The notes under the pieces were generated by a model. It ran no database searches and had not been told where the DNA came from. It saw only the letters and a list, made by a program, of their open reading frames with translations. Below, in pieces: positions 42,211 through 54,960 of a DNA stretch of 60,000 nucleotides. The DNA is from Symsagittifera roscoffensis (Eukaryota > Xenacoelomorpha > Acoela > Convolutidae). The stretch is from positions 47,777,129 to 47,837,128 of the forward strand of contig NC_087066.1 of assembly GCF_963678635.1 (NCBI RefSeq), read 5' to 3'. The translations under genes and the position numbers were made by a program. How positions within the stretch are numbered: position 1 is the stretch's first letter; the number at the start of each line of letters is the position of its first letter.

Positions 42211-42402
42211 TTAGTTTGGGTTGTTGTTTGAGGTTATTGGGGTGTGTTCTGTTTTCAGTTGTTCAGGGATTTGGATTGGGGTATTGGGTTTGGTTTGGAT
42301 TTTTGGTATTCGTTGTCTCTTGATTTTATGAAGCGAATTGTTCTTGGTAGTATTCTTCGTCAAAATTGTAAGCATGATCATGGCTATTGAAAATACAACC
42401 AA
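42211..42402 (-). other. conserved 63-codon minus-strand frame, copy 1 of 3
   Basis: Near-identical frames occur at 51,027-51,218 and 58,012-58,203 (starting MVVFSIAMIMLTI, ending in an Asn/Pro/Thr-rich tail); a diverged one is at about 38,410-38,550. The opposite strand is also open in part, and high nucleotide identity alone can keep the frame, so coding status is unclear. Confidence 0.25.
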
Positions 42403-43329
42403 TGCTTATCTTATACTTTGAAAAATGTTAGAATTAGAGAAGCTATCAGGATTAAATTTTTTGTATTTTGGATTTTTAAAAAAATTTATGGAGCATTAGT
42501 TCATACTGTGTTATTGGTTTTAGTGAGGTTTTTCGAAGCGTTAAATTTTTGACTGGATTATTTTTAATAGCAAGTATGATGGTTGTGCTTATTTTTGACC
42601 TAGAGGTCGTGAAATTGGAGTCATAAATCTAGTTTTAAATATGATAGACTCGTTTAGAGGAGCGGTGGCAGTGAATAAAAAAACAGTTGAAAAAAGATAC
42701 GCGCTGTCTGTGTGATACGCGGTGATATCTTATCTCTGGATTTCTCAAAAACATTAAGTTAAAAAACTGAAGTATGAAATGTAATAATATAATCAAATAG
42801 AAAAAACAGAAATTTTGAATATCAACTATATGAGACTTATTTTGGTCATTTCAATTTATATGTACTGTGGTTTTATACATTTTTTTCGAAACTGTGGATT
42901 TTTAGATAAATGTTCGATAGTTTTTTCTATGTTGGTTTTTTAATATGGATGATTAAAAACGTGCAGAGCTTTTTTTTATATCTGTTGAATGTTTTTTGTT
43001 TTTTCTAATTTATGGTTAGTTCGTATTTTATTGGGTTTAGTCTCTGGGTGTTGTATTTGTTTCCCTTATGTGGTTAATTTTTTGTTTTCTAGTATTGTCG
43101 AGTGTTCTGGAAGGTCTGCATTATTTTTTGGTGGCAGTGATTCAATGATGTGATGTTTTGGATGATAGCGTAGGAGATTATTACTATTAAGCTTAACTAT
43201 TAGAAAAGTGTTAAGCGTTAGAGAAGCTTTAAAAATTCTTAAACGCTACAAAAGCTTTAAAAATTTAGAAAAGCTTTAAAAATTTTTTTAATATCAAGTT
43301 TGATGGTTCTGCTTATTTTTGACCGGGAG

Positions 43330-44575
43330 GTCTTAAAATTGGAGTAACATTTCTTGTCTTAAATTAGATAGAGTCGTTAAGATGAGCGGTGGCAGTGAAT
43401 AAAAATCCGTTAAATTAGATAAGCGGTAATTGGTGAGATCTGATTTCTGGATTTCTCTAAAATAAAATATGGAAAAGTAGAGCGTGAATTGTAACAAAAA
43501 AACAAATGGAAAAAATAGACAATTTAAGTAAATCAACTATATAGGACATACTTTGGTCAATTTAGTTTTTATTTACTGTGATTTTATAGTTTTTTTTTTC
43601 GATTTGTCGATTGTTAAATAATTGTTCGATAGTTTTTTCTATGCTGGTTTTCTAGTCTGGAGCAATGAAAAAGTGCGGATTTTCCTTTTAGTTCTGTTAT
43701 ATGAGTTTTTTTTGTCTAACTGATACTTCTTTCGTATTTCAGTGGGTTTATTCTTTGGGTGATGTAACTGATTCTCTTACGTGGTTATGTTTTTTTTTGT
43801 TTCTGGTATTGTCGAGTGTTCTGAAAGGTCTGTATTATTTGTTGGTGGCAGTGATTCAATAATGTGTAGTCCAATGAAGGAATATCATTGTGTTAATTCT
43901 CGAAGGGTGTACTTTTCTGGATGATAGGGTAGGAGAAAAATTGGATGTTTTAAAATTTCCTTTCATTTCTATAAATAAATTTATATGTCACATCAGTTGA
44001 CTTTTTCAAAATTATGGAAGGCCCTTTTCTGAGTGGTTGCTTTTTTTCATGTTTCTTTATAGACTGAAAAACTTAGTTTCATTTTATATGTTTGATTTTA
44101 TAGATCTGAAGCTGATGCGAAGCGAGAATTAAATTGTAATTGAATGTTTTTCAATTCTTATAATTTTTTTGTTATTTTTTGGTAAACTTCATGATTTTGT
44201 TTTGTCTCTAATTAAAATTGATTCAGTATGAGTACCAGAGTCTAATTGTAAAAATTATGCTTGATGAAAATGACCATCAACGTGTGTATGAGGTCGTCAA
44301 TTACAAGATTCTGAGTCTTTTGATGGTTTGCAAAATCCTTGAAAGTTTTTGGATACAGTTGCTGTTAACAATATTGGTTTAGAGGTGTTTGATTAAAAAC
44401 CTTTTCTTTTTGTGATGAACTAAAAATTGGTGTAATTTGTGACTTTTATGCTAGTGGATATATAAATAAGACAGTATTTACAAAGTAATTTAATCCAAAT
44501 TGGTGCATAAGAGAATTAATTTTTTTTTAAATAAATTTGTCAATTTTTTTTTCTGAACCTCTTGCGAGTAGAAGG
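43330..44575. repeat. 1.25-kb segment duplicated almost perfectly at 46,510-47,755
   Basis: From 43,861 to 44,520 every base equals that 3,180 bp further on. The flanks (43,366-43,860) show only scattered differences. A third, slightly diverged copy is at 52,375-53,190. Both ends are sharp breakpoints into other blocks of the unit. Confidence 0.85.
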
Positions 44576-44766
44576 GTACTAATTTTTTTTGTATCTGAAT
44601 CGGTTTTACATTTTTGATTTAATTTTAATTTTGAATATCTTACTTGTTTTTTTTGAATAAAACGGCAGTAAGTGTGAGCATGCGTTATTTTGGTTTCTAT
44701 CATTTGTTCATGTGTGCAATTTACGGTTCGTTCTTTTAATGTTAATAAAAAGTTAAATGAAAATTA

Positions 44767-44931
44767 TCAAAAACCTAGAATAGCTTCTAAATTTTCAAAT
44801 GCAGGGTCAATGATTTTATCTAGTTTTTCCTCAATGGGGCGGAGATCAAAGATGTAATCTGTTTTGAAAAAATTTTTCTCTGTTAATTGTGTGTTCACTT
44901 CGATATCTGTGTTACGTGGCGAGGCTTCCAT
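44767..44931 (-). CDS. conserved short frame, TDIEV member
   Basis: 54 codons after TTCGCAG. It shares the TD-x-E-V-N-T-Q-L-T-E-K-N-F core, KTDYIF and IDPAFENL with the member at 36,002-36,190, and both begin M-E. It ends with TGA. It is the best case, with member 1, for constraint on the protein, because the DNA around is much more diverged. Confidence 0.4.
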   Translation of the reverse strand: MEASPRNTDIEVNTQLTEKNFFKTDYIFDLRPIEEKLDKIIDPAFENLEAILGF

Positions 44932-46879
44932 GTATCTGCGAACATTGTGATTATATTAAGCGACGTGATTATAATAAGCGAAAGAAATTGATTAAAAAGC
45001 GTAGAAAATGGAAACAGTTCACAAAATCGACAATGGATAAAACTTAACCTTTTTAAAAAAAGGACAACTATATTATCAAAAATCTAAAGTACGAATGAAA
45101 ATTAAAATTAAAAAAATTTAAGAAAAGCTTTAAAAAAGTATTAGAAATTTTCAAGAGTTCTTACTACTTGTTTCAATTTGATCATTCAGAGAGTGAGTTC
45201 ACTTATCCAAGAGGTCTTTAGAATAATAATTTTCTATCACGCAAAAAAATTTCTGTCACGTGGAAGATAGTCTAGAGGTTTTGGTTGTTGTTTTTTCTAT
45301 TTTTGTTTCCTTAAACAGAGTTTTGTGACATATCTTGACATTACGCTAAGTTAATTTGTTATTTTTTGAAAGTTTTCGGAGCATTAGTTCTTTTTATTTT
45401 ACTAGTTTTTAGTGAGGTTCGTTCGAGAGGTTCACTTTTGGACTATATTAGCTTTTTTAAAAACAAGTATGATGGTTTTGCATATTTTGATCAGGAGGTC
45501 TTGAAGTCGAAGTAATAAATCCAGTTTTAATTCTGATAGACTTGCTTAGATGATCGGTGGCGGCAAACAAAAAACTGTTGAAGATAGATACGATATGATT
45601 GGTGAGATCTTTTTTCTAGTTTTCTCAAAAATATTAAGTGAGAAAACTGAAGTGTGGATTGTGTTAACATAATCAAATAAAAAAATAGAAAGTTTCAGAA
45701 AATCAACTTCATGAGAAATTCTTTTGTCATTTCAATTTACATGTATTGTGGATTTATACTTTTTTTTCGAGTTTGTCGATTGTTAGATGATTTTTCGATA
45801 GTTTTTCAATGCTGGTTTTACAGTCTGAAGGAATGAAAAAGAAGAATTTTTCCTATAGTTCTGTTCATTGTTTTTGTTTTTCAGTTCATGATTTTTTCGT
45901 GTTTCAGTGGGTTTAAATTTTGGGTGCTGTATTTGTTTCTCTTAGGTATTTAAGTTTTTTTGTTATAGTATTGTCGAGTGTTCTGGAAGGTCTGTATTAT
46001 TTGTTGGTGGTAATCACAAAATTGTGAGTCAATCATGTGAAGTCCAATGAAAGTATATATTTGTGTTCATTCTCGGAGGGCGTACTATTTTGGAAAATAG
46101 GGTAGGAGACTAATTCTATCTGTTGAACTTTCCTTTTAGTTTGATAAATAAGTTTATTTGTAACTCAGTTGACTTTTCACAATTTTATTAGGGTCCTTTG
46201 TGGAGCGGTTGCTTTTTTTCCATTTTTCTTTATAGAATAAAAAACATAAATTCATTACGTATGTTTGAACTTACAAATCTGAAGCTGATATGATGCGAGA
46301 AGCAAATTGTAATTGAATGTTTTTGAATTCTATTAATTTCTTCGTTATTTTTGGTATTTTTCACAATTTGTTTGTTACTTGTTATTATTAATGATTCGGT
46401 TTTAGTACCAGAACCTAAGTTTTGAACTTATGGGCGATAGAAAAAAAACGTTTTTTAATATCAAGTATGATGGTTCTGCTTAAGTATGATGGTATCAAGT
46501 ATGATGGAGGTCTTAAAATTTCTAGTAACATTTCTAGTCTTAAAGTAGATAGAGTCGTTAAGATGAGCGGTGGCGGTGAATAAAAATCCGTTAAATTAGA
46601 TAAGCAGTAATTGGTGAGACCTGATTTCTGGATTTCTCTAAAATATTATATGGAAAAGTAGAGCGTAAATTGTAACAAAAAAACAAATGGAAAAAATAGA
46701 CAATTTAAGTAAATCAACTATATAGGACATACTTTGGTCAATTTAGTTTTTATTTACTGTGATTTTATAGTTTTTTTTCGATTTGTCGATTGTTAAATAA
46801 TTGTTCGATAGTTTTTTCTATGCTGGTTTTCTAGTCTGGAGCAATGAAAAAGTGCGGATTTTCCTTTTAGTTCTGTTAT

Positions 46880-47104
46880 ATGAGTTTTTTTTGTCTAACT
46901 GATACTTCTTTCGTATTTCAGTGGGTTTATTCTTTGGGTGATGTAACTGATTCTCTTACGTGGTTATGTTTTTTTTTTGTTTCTGGTATTGTCGAGTGTT
47001 CTGAAAGGTCTGTATTATTTGTTGGTGGCAGTGATTCAATAATGTGTAGTCCAATGAAGGAATATCATTGTGTTAATTCTCGAAGGGTGTACTTTTCTGG
47101 ATGA
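46880..47104 (+). other. open frames across the anchor block
   Basis: After an acceptor-like CGTATTTCAG (46,920) two plus-strand frames are open. One gives a hydrophobic peptide ending LSSVLKGLYYLLVAVIQ; the other includes IVECSERSVLFVGGSDSIM and SPMKEYHCVNSRRVYFSG. In the other units the second frame shows amino-acid-type substitutions (Val/Ala/Thr before Tyr, for instance) but also stops. One frame is probably a former exon; I cannot decide which. Confidence 0.3.
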
Positions 47105-49020
47105 TAGGGTAGGAGAAAAATTGGATGTTTTAAAATTTCCTTTCATTTCTATAAATAAATTTATATGTCACATCAGTTGACTTTTTCAAAATTATGGAAG
47201 GCCCTTTTCTGAGTGGTTGCTTTTTTTCATGTTTCTTTATAGACTGAAAAACTTAGTTTCATTTTATATGTTTGATTTTATAGATCTGAAGCTGATGCGA
47301 AGCGAGAATTAAATTGTAATTGAATGTTTTTCAATTCTTATAATTTTTTTGTTATTTTTTGGTAAACTTCATGATTTTGTTTTGTCTCTAATTAAAATTG
47401 ATTCAGTATGAGTACCAGAGTCTAATTGTAAAAATTATGCTTGATGAAAATGACCATCAACGTGTGTATGAGGTCGTCAATTACAAGATTCTGAGTCTTT
47501 TGATGGTTTGCAAAATCCTTGAAAGTTTTTGGATACAGTTGCTGTTAACAATATTGGTTTAGAGGTGTTTGATTAAAAACCTTTTCTTTTTGTGATGAAC
47601 TAAAAATTGGTGTAATTTGTGACTTTTATGCTAGTGGATATATAAATAAGACAGTATTTACAAAGTAATTTAATCCAAATTGGTGCATAAGAGAATTAAT
47701 TTTTTTTTAAATAAATTTGTCAAATATGTTTTTCTGAACCTCTTGCGAGTAGAAGGGTTCGTTCGAGAGGTTCACTTTTGGACTATATTAGCTTTTTTAA
47801 TATCAAGTATGATGGTTTTGCATATTTTGATCAAGAGGTCTTGAAGTTGGAGTAATAAATCCAGTTTTAATTCTGATAGACTTGCTTAGATGATCGGTGG
47901 CGGCAAACAAAAAACTGTTGAAGATAGATACGACATGATTGGTGAGATCTTTTTTCTAGATTTCTCAAAAAAATTAAGTGAGAAAACTGAAGTGTGGATT
48001 GTATTAACATTATCAAGTAAAAAATAGAAAGTTTCAGAAAATCAACTACATGAGAAATTCTTTGGTCATTTCAATTTACATGTACTGTGGATTTATACTT
48101 TTTTTCGAGTTTGTCGATTGTGAGATGATTTTTCGATAATTTTTCAATGCTGGTTTTACAGTCTGAAGGAATGAAAAAGAAGAATTTTTCCTATAGTTCT
48201 GTTCATTGTTTTTGTTTTTCAGTTCATGATTTTTTCGTGTTTCAGTGGGTTTAAATTTTGGGTGCTGTATTTGTTTCTCTTAGGTATTTGAGTTTTTTTG
48301 TTATAGTATTGTCGAGTGTTCTGGAAGGTCTGTATTATTTGTTGGTGTCAATCACAAAATTGTGAGTCAATCATGTGAAGTCCAATGAAAGTATATATTT
48401 GTGTTAACTCTCGAAGGGCGTACTATTTTGGAAAACAGTGTAGGAGACTATTTCTATCTGATGAATTTTCCTTTTAGTTTGATAAATAAGTTTATTTGTA
48501 GCTCAATTGACTTTTCACAATTTTATTAGGGTCCTTTTTGGAGCGGTTGCTTTTTTTCCAGGTTTCTTTATAGATTAAGGAACATAAATTCATTACGTAT
48601 GTTTGAACTTACAAATCTGAAGCTGATATGATGCGAGAAGTAAATTGTAATTGAATGTTTTTGAATTCTATTAAATTCTTCGTTATTTTTGGTATTTTTC
48701 ACAATGTTTTTGTCTCTTGTTATTATTAAAGATTCTGTATGAGTACCAGAGCCTAAATTTTGAACTTATGGGCAATGGAAAAAAACGTCAACGTTTGTAT
48801 GAGTCGTAAAATATGAGAAAGTGAATTTTTGATGGTTTTCAATATCCTTTAAAGTTTTTGGATACTAATGCTGTAAAGATTATTGGTTCTAACTTTTTTT
48901 TGTATCTGAATCGGTGTTTAATGCGTATTTACTTTTTTGAATCAAACGCCAGTAAGCAAGTGTGAGCATGAGTAAGTTTGGTTGCTATCAATTGTTCATG
49001 TGCAGAATTTACTGTTCGTT

Positions 49021-49218
49021 TTAAGTGTTAAGAAAAAGTGAAAACAAAATTATCAAAAATGTTAAAAACACTTTTAAAATTTCAAATGCGGGGTCAATGA
49101 AGTGATCTAAATGCTTCTCCGTGCGATGGAGGTTAAAGATATAATCTGTTTTGGCATATTTTTTTTCTTTTATTTGAGTGTATAATTCGAGATCTGTGGT
49201 ACATGATGCGCCTTCCAT
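49021..49218 (-). CDS. conserved short frame, TDLEL member
   Basis: 65 codons, M-E-G-A then TDLELYTQIKEKKYAKTDYIF, IDPAFEILKV and a hydrophobic C-terminal end (FLTFLIILFSLFLNT) that could span a membrane. The twin at 56,009-56,206 differs in four residues near the N-terminus only. See the member at 36,002-36,190 for the family. Confidence 0.4.
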   Translation of the reverse strand: MEGASCTTDLELYTQIKEKKYAKTDYIFNLHRTEKHLDHFIDPAFEILKVFLTFLIILFSLFLNT

Positions 49219-50507
49219 GTGTCTGCAAACTTTGTGATTCTATTAAGCGACGTGATTATCATAAGCGAAGAAAATAGATAAGACTTCCGTGGATTGCGTT
49301 TATTTGGTTTATGTGACAGAAAAATATTGTCGAGATGAATTGATCAAAGAGAAAACCTGCGAAGAGTGTTTGCGCTACTACTACTTGTCATTTAAATTTT
49401 GTTTGAAATGCCCAGGTGTTATATATTCTATTAGGAAGTGAGATTAAAATGCAAAATTTTTGAACATTGCTTAAATGGACAGTTAATCTTTCTAGAATGT
49501 AATCAGGCAATCCTAGAAAATTAATTTGCTTCAAGCGTAAGGAAATAAAAAATATTTATTGGCGTGATATCTTGAGTTCTATTTTTTTCTCCATTAAGAT
49601 ATTAAAAACCTTTGATATCTTTAAAATAAACAGTGTGATTTGTGTGTTTCGGCAAGTTTCTGTGAATTATGATCGGTTGATTGACGTTGGATTGTATCCA
49701 TTTTGGTGAGTAGTTCTTGAAGCTGTTATTTTCGAAATTGATTTCTAGTTTTGATTATAAAACTAATGATTAACAATCAACATCTGGATTTTTATCTGTT
49801 GCCTGAATGCATTTGGGTGATGAATTTTTTAGTGTTTAAATTAAGGTAAGTTATGATGAATATAAGCAACATTTATCTTCTTCACGTTTGTGTATAATTG
49901 ATAGTGGATGGTGTGTAAAAATTTTCAGTTTGTCAAGGATTTCTAAAAGACCTTGTGGTCACGTTTTGACGTTTTGTGTTGATAGGTTGTAATGAAATTT
50001 TGCTGCTAAAACTGTCAAAAATTAAAAGTTATTTAAAAGAACAAAAATTAAAGATACATGAGTTCGCAAGAGTTGAAAAAGGTTATATAAAAAAAGAAGA
50101 AACGTTTGTTTTCTTGGTGTATTTTTTGATTTTATATATTAGTTCAGTGCCAATACACGGAAGAGGTAGTGTTTGTACTATTCCAGCTGGTTGAGAAAAT
50201 GGTACTAAATGGTGTCTAAATATCTCAATTTTTTTTTAGGATTTTGAATTTTAAAATTGATTTTCGAAATGAGAGTAATTGCAACTTATGATCTTTTATG
50301 TCTCGATGAGGAACGTGTCTACAGTGTAAACGATTTATATCCCAACTATGAAGTCTTGTTCTATCTGAAAATTGTCCAAAGAGAGGAGGAGATGTTGCTG
50401 AGGTGGTTTAGCCAAGTTTTATAACTTAAAAATTGTAATAATTCTGATGGGAGTTTATAAAAATGTGATGTGCTTGAAACAGAAGGTGTGTAAGGTATAG
50501 AAAGTAA

Positions 50508-50762
50508 GTGTTGTTGGTAGAGAAAATGATGATTTCTCTGATGGAGTATCAGCTTAGTACCTTAACAGAATTGGTTGTAGAAGACGTTGTGAGGGTGTTG
50601 GGGAATAAAATGGTTTATCTCTTAATTGTGCAGAATTTGGTGAAGAAACTATACCTATTGGTAAATGTGGTGTATGACAGGGAATCTAAATTTGGAAACA
50701 TAGAGGTGTCAAATTTAGTTTCTCATTGTGGTGTTGATGAAGTTTATGATTCTGATGGTTAA
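50508..50762 (+). CDS. exon-like frame ending VSHCGVDEVYDSDG, with possible downstream splice
   Basis: An 84-codon frame, identical at 57,493-57,747. Its end (VSNLVSHCGVDEVYDSDG) is kept in the diverged unit at about 41,890-41,950. At GATG|GTTAAC a donor is possible, and some 53 nt later GTCTTAG is followed in phase by sequence encoding ETFSICRYYLNSILIM in all three units, then TGA. A second frame of the same exon carries SLNCAEFG in all units, so a frameshift probably occurred in the ancestor of some copies. Confidence 0.35.
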   Translation: MLLVEKMMISLMEYQLSTLTELVVEDVVRVLGNKMVYLLIVQNLVKKLYLLVNVVYDRESKFGNIEVSNLVSHCGVDEVYDSDG

Positions 50763-53639
50763 CTTATATTGAAACGAATTCTTGGTGTCGTAAATTTTCT
50801 GTTTCGTCTTAGATGAAACGTTTTCTATCTGTCGTTATTACTTGAATTCGATTTTGATTATGATGTCATATTCCTCCTACGCATTGAGAAATTGAACGAT
50901 ATTTTTTATATGTTGGTTCAAATCGCGGTTCGTTTAATGGTTCGTGCAGAAGTGCTGGAGTTGACGGTTCGAAAAATAGTACTCGTTGTTCATCAAGAGT
51001 GCAAGGGTTAAGTTTTCTTTACATATTTAGTTTGGGTTGTTAATTGAGGTTATTGGGGGGTGTTCTGTTATCAGTTGTTCAGGGAGTTGGATTGGGGTAT
51101 TGGGTTTGGTTTGGATTTTTGGTATTCGTTGTCTCTTGATTTTATAAAGCGAAATGTTCTTGGTAGTATTCTTCGTAAAAATTGTAAGCATGATCATGGC
51201 TATTGAAAATACAACCAATGCTTATCTTATACTTTGAAAAATTTTACAATTAGAGAAGCTATCAGGATTAAATTTTTTGTATTTTGGATTTTTAAAAAAA
51301 TTTATGGAGCACTAGTTCATACTGTGTTATTGGTTTTAGTGAGGTTTTTCGAAGCGTTAAATTTTTGACTGGATTATTTTTAATAGCAAGTGTGATGGTT
51401 GTGCTTATTTTTGACCTAGAGGTCGTAAAATTGGAGTGATAAATCTAGTTTTAAATATGATAGACTCGTTTAGAGGAGCGGTGGCAGTGAATAAAAAACA
51501 GTTGAAAAAAGATACGCGCTGATTGGTGATATCTTATCTCTGGATTTCTCAAAAAAACTAATTTAAAAAACTGAAGTATGAAATGTAATAAAATAATCAA
51601 ATAGAAAAAAACAGAAATTTTGAATATCAACTATATGAGACTTATTTTGGTCATTTCAATTTATATGTACTATGGATTTATACTTTTTTTTCGAAACTGT
51701 GGATTGTTAGATAAATGGTTGATAGTTTTTTCTATGTTGGTTTTTTAATTTGGATGATTAAAAACGTGCAGAGCTTTCTTTTAGTTCTGTTGAATGTTTT
51801 TTGTTTTTTCTATTTTATGGTTATTTCGTATTTTATTGGGTTTAGTCTCTGGGTGTTGTATTTGTTTCCCTTATAAGGTTAATTTTTTGTTTTCTTGTAT
51901 TGTCGAGTGTTCTGGAAGGTCTGTATTATTTTTTGGTGGCAGTGATTCAATGATGTGAAGTCCAATGAAAGAAAATTTTTAGTTAAAATCTCGAAGAACG
52001 TACTGTTTTGGATGATAGCGTAGGAGGGTATTACCATTAAGCTTAACTATTAGAAAGATTTTAAACGTTAGAGAAGCTTTAAAAAATCTTAAACGCTATA
52101 AAAGCTTTAAAAATTCAGAAAAACTTTAAAAATTTAAAGCTTTAGAGATTTTCAAGAGTTGTTACAACTTGTTTCAAGTTGATCATTCAGAGAAGAACTT
52201 CACTTATCCGTGAAGTCTTCAAAATAGTAATTTTCTCCTACCCAAAATTGATTTTGTTTCTTAGATTTCAATAAGAGTGTTGAAAATTGATAGGTATTGA
52301 TGAAGGATAGACTGAGGTTTTCGGTTGTTATTTTTTCTAGTTTACTTTTATTGATTAAACAGGTGTTTTCGTATTTCAGTGGGTCTAGTCTTTGGGTGAT
52401 GTAACTTTTTCTCTTAAGTGGTTAAGTTTTTTTTTGTTTCTGGTATTGTCGAGTGTTCTGAAAGGTCTGTATTATTTGTTGGTGGCAGTGATTCAATAAT
52501 GTGTAGTCCAATGAAGGAATATCATTGTGTTAATTCTCGAAGGGTGTACTTTTCTGGATGATAGGGTAGGAGAAAAATTGGATGTTTTAAAATTTCCTTT
52601 CATTTCTATAAATAAATTTATATGTCACATCAGTTGACTTTTTCAAAATTATGGAAGGCCCTTTTCTGAGTGGTTGCTTTTTTTCATGTTTCTTTATAGA
52701 CTGAAAAACTTAAATTCATTTTATATGTTTGATTTTATAGATCTGAAGCTGATGCGAAGCGAGAATTAAATTGTAATTGAATGTTTTTCAATTCTTATAA
52801 TTTTTTTGTTATTTTTTGGTAAACTTCATGATTTTGTTTTGTCTCTAATTAAAATTGATTCAGTATGAGTACCAGAGTCTAATTGTAAAAATTATGCTTG
52901 ATGAAAATGACCATCAACGTGTGTATGAGGTCGTCAATTACAAGATTCTGAGTCTTTTGATGGTTTGCAAAATCCTTGAAAGTTTTTGGATACAGTTGCT
53001 GTTAACAATATTGGTTTAGAGGTGTTTGATTAAAAACCTTTTCTTTTTGTGATGAACTAAAAATTGGTGTAACTTGTGACTTTTATGCTAGTGGATATAT
53101 AAATAAGACAGTATTTACAAAGTAATTTAATCCAAATTGGTGCAATAGAGAATTAAAATTTTTTTTTTAAATTTGTCAAATTTGTTTTTCTGAACCTCTT
53201 GCGAGGGTTTTGATTTTTTTTGTATCTGAATCGATTTTACATTTTTGATTTAATTTTATTCTTGAAACTCTTATTAACTTTTTTTGAAGAAAACGGCAGT
53301 AAGTGTGAGCATGCGTTATTTTGGTTTCTATCATTTGTTCATGTGTGCAATTTACGGTTCGTTCTTTTAGTGTTAATAAAAATTAAATGAAAATTATCAC
53401 AAAACTAGAATAGCTTCTAAATTTTCAATTGCGGGGCCAATGACGTTATCTAGTTTTTCCTCAATAGGGCGGAGATCAAAGATGTAATCTGTTTTTAAAA
53501 AAAAATTTTCTCAGTTAATTGTGTGTTCACTTCGATATCTGTGTTACGTGGTGAGGCTTCCATGTATCTGCGAACTTCGTGGTTATATTAAGCGACGTGA
53601 TTATAATAAGCGAAAGAAACTGATTAGACTTCCGTGGAA

Positions 53640-54960
53640 TGCGTTGATTTAGTTAATGTGGTAAATCAAAAACAACGAAATTGTCGAGATGAATTGTCAA
53701 GTGAGTTGCCGAATAATGGTGGCGTGTAAGTTTGCTTCGTACGGTTATTTAATGGGGATATTAAGGTCTTATCAAAGTTGTAATAAAAAAAACTTTGGAG
53801 TCTGTGGATTAAATTTTTTTCATTAACATAAATTTTGCGCTTATAAAAGCAAAACTGCGTAGTGAAAAAAAATTCACGCGTATTAGTATGTTGTTGATAA
53901 TCTTTTTTTTTGTAGTCGTGATGTAGATGTGTAGTTGTTGTAAAAGTCTAGTGATGTTTAATTGATTTCTGCGTCTATTTAGAATACAACTGGCTCAGTG
54001 TGGAGTGTCAGTGCTGGAACGTTTTAGGACAGAGAAGCAGAATTAGTTAAGCGGTGAATCGATATTAGCGAGTTAGCTTTTTGGATTATTTCTTACTGTT
54101 GTATAAAAATTATCTAAATGGTGCTTAAGTTGATCACCAGAAAAAGGGCTGGGAGTATTTTCAAGGGAGTTGGAAAGTAGTGATGGAAGCGGGGTAGTTT
54201 TAGTACAAAAGGAATTATAGTTGAAGGAAATGGTAATAGCAGGGGAGTGATAGGAGGGATAGGTGTTATCAGCGAAAGAGGGATAGGCCATGAATGGAAG
54301 CGAAAGAGGGTGAGAGATAAAACACAAAGGGGTCAGATATCAATTAATGGAAGGATCGAAATTTTCCACACATTGTTGGCTAAAACAATTGTCGTTTGGA
54401 GATCTAAAGTCATTAGGATGAGTTTGTTCAATTCTCTGCTGGTGCAGACCACTCGTACTTTGTGATTGATTTATGATATGAGCTTTTTCGCTCTTTTTCT
54501 TATGTTTGTGACTAGAATCTGTTCCTAGTGAAAGATTGATCCTGTAGTTTGCAGGTGTTTACATTTGCAAAAAAATTAGGATTGCGTAAGCTTTGTATTT
54601 ATAATAGTGCTGTTGGTGTTTGTGTGCTGTGTTTTGTTGTTTTGTGGTTTGTCAGATGTATTTAGATTTGTACCTAATTTTAAATTCCAAAAGGTTCTGC
54701 GAATAGTGTTTGGGCTATCACTGCTTGTCACTTAACTTGTGTATGATTTGCACAGGTGTAATATATTCCCTTAGGAAGTAAGATTAAAATGCTAAATCGT
54801 AAGCAGCATATAGAATAGCTATTCTTTCTAGAACGAAATATGGCCATCCTAAAAAATCTAGAAAAAAAAAATCATGCGTAAAAAAACTAAAGATTGTTAT
54901 TGGCGTGATATCTTGAGTTCTATATTTTTCTCCATTCAAGTTTTTGAAAACTTTTGATAA
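53640..54960. other. segment unique within the array
   Basis: Not found in the other units. It includes a minus-strand Ser/Pro-rich frame at 54,073-54,327 (84 codons, ending GDQLKHHLDNFYTTVRNN), which could be an exon. The opposite strand is a shorter purine-rich frame. Blocks of the array resume at about 54,700 (weakly) and 54,900. Confidence 0.4.

Larger units (their letters stand above)
48100..51255. repeat. 3.1-kb unit duplicated at 55,090-58,240
   Basis: The offset is 6,985-6,988 throughout, and I estimate 97-98% identity. Differences are single bases and short indels. This is the longest repeat pair in the window and shows the complete block order. Confidence 0.85.
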
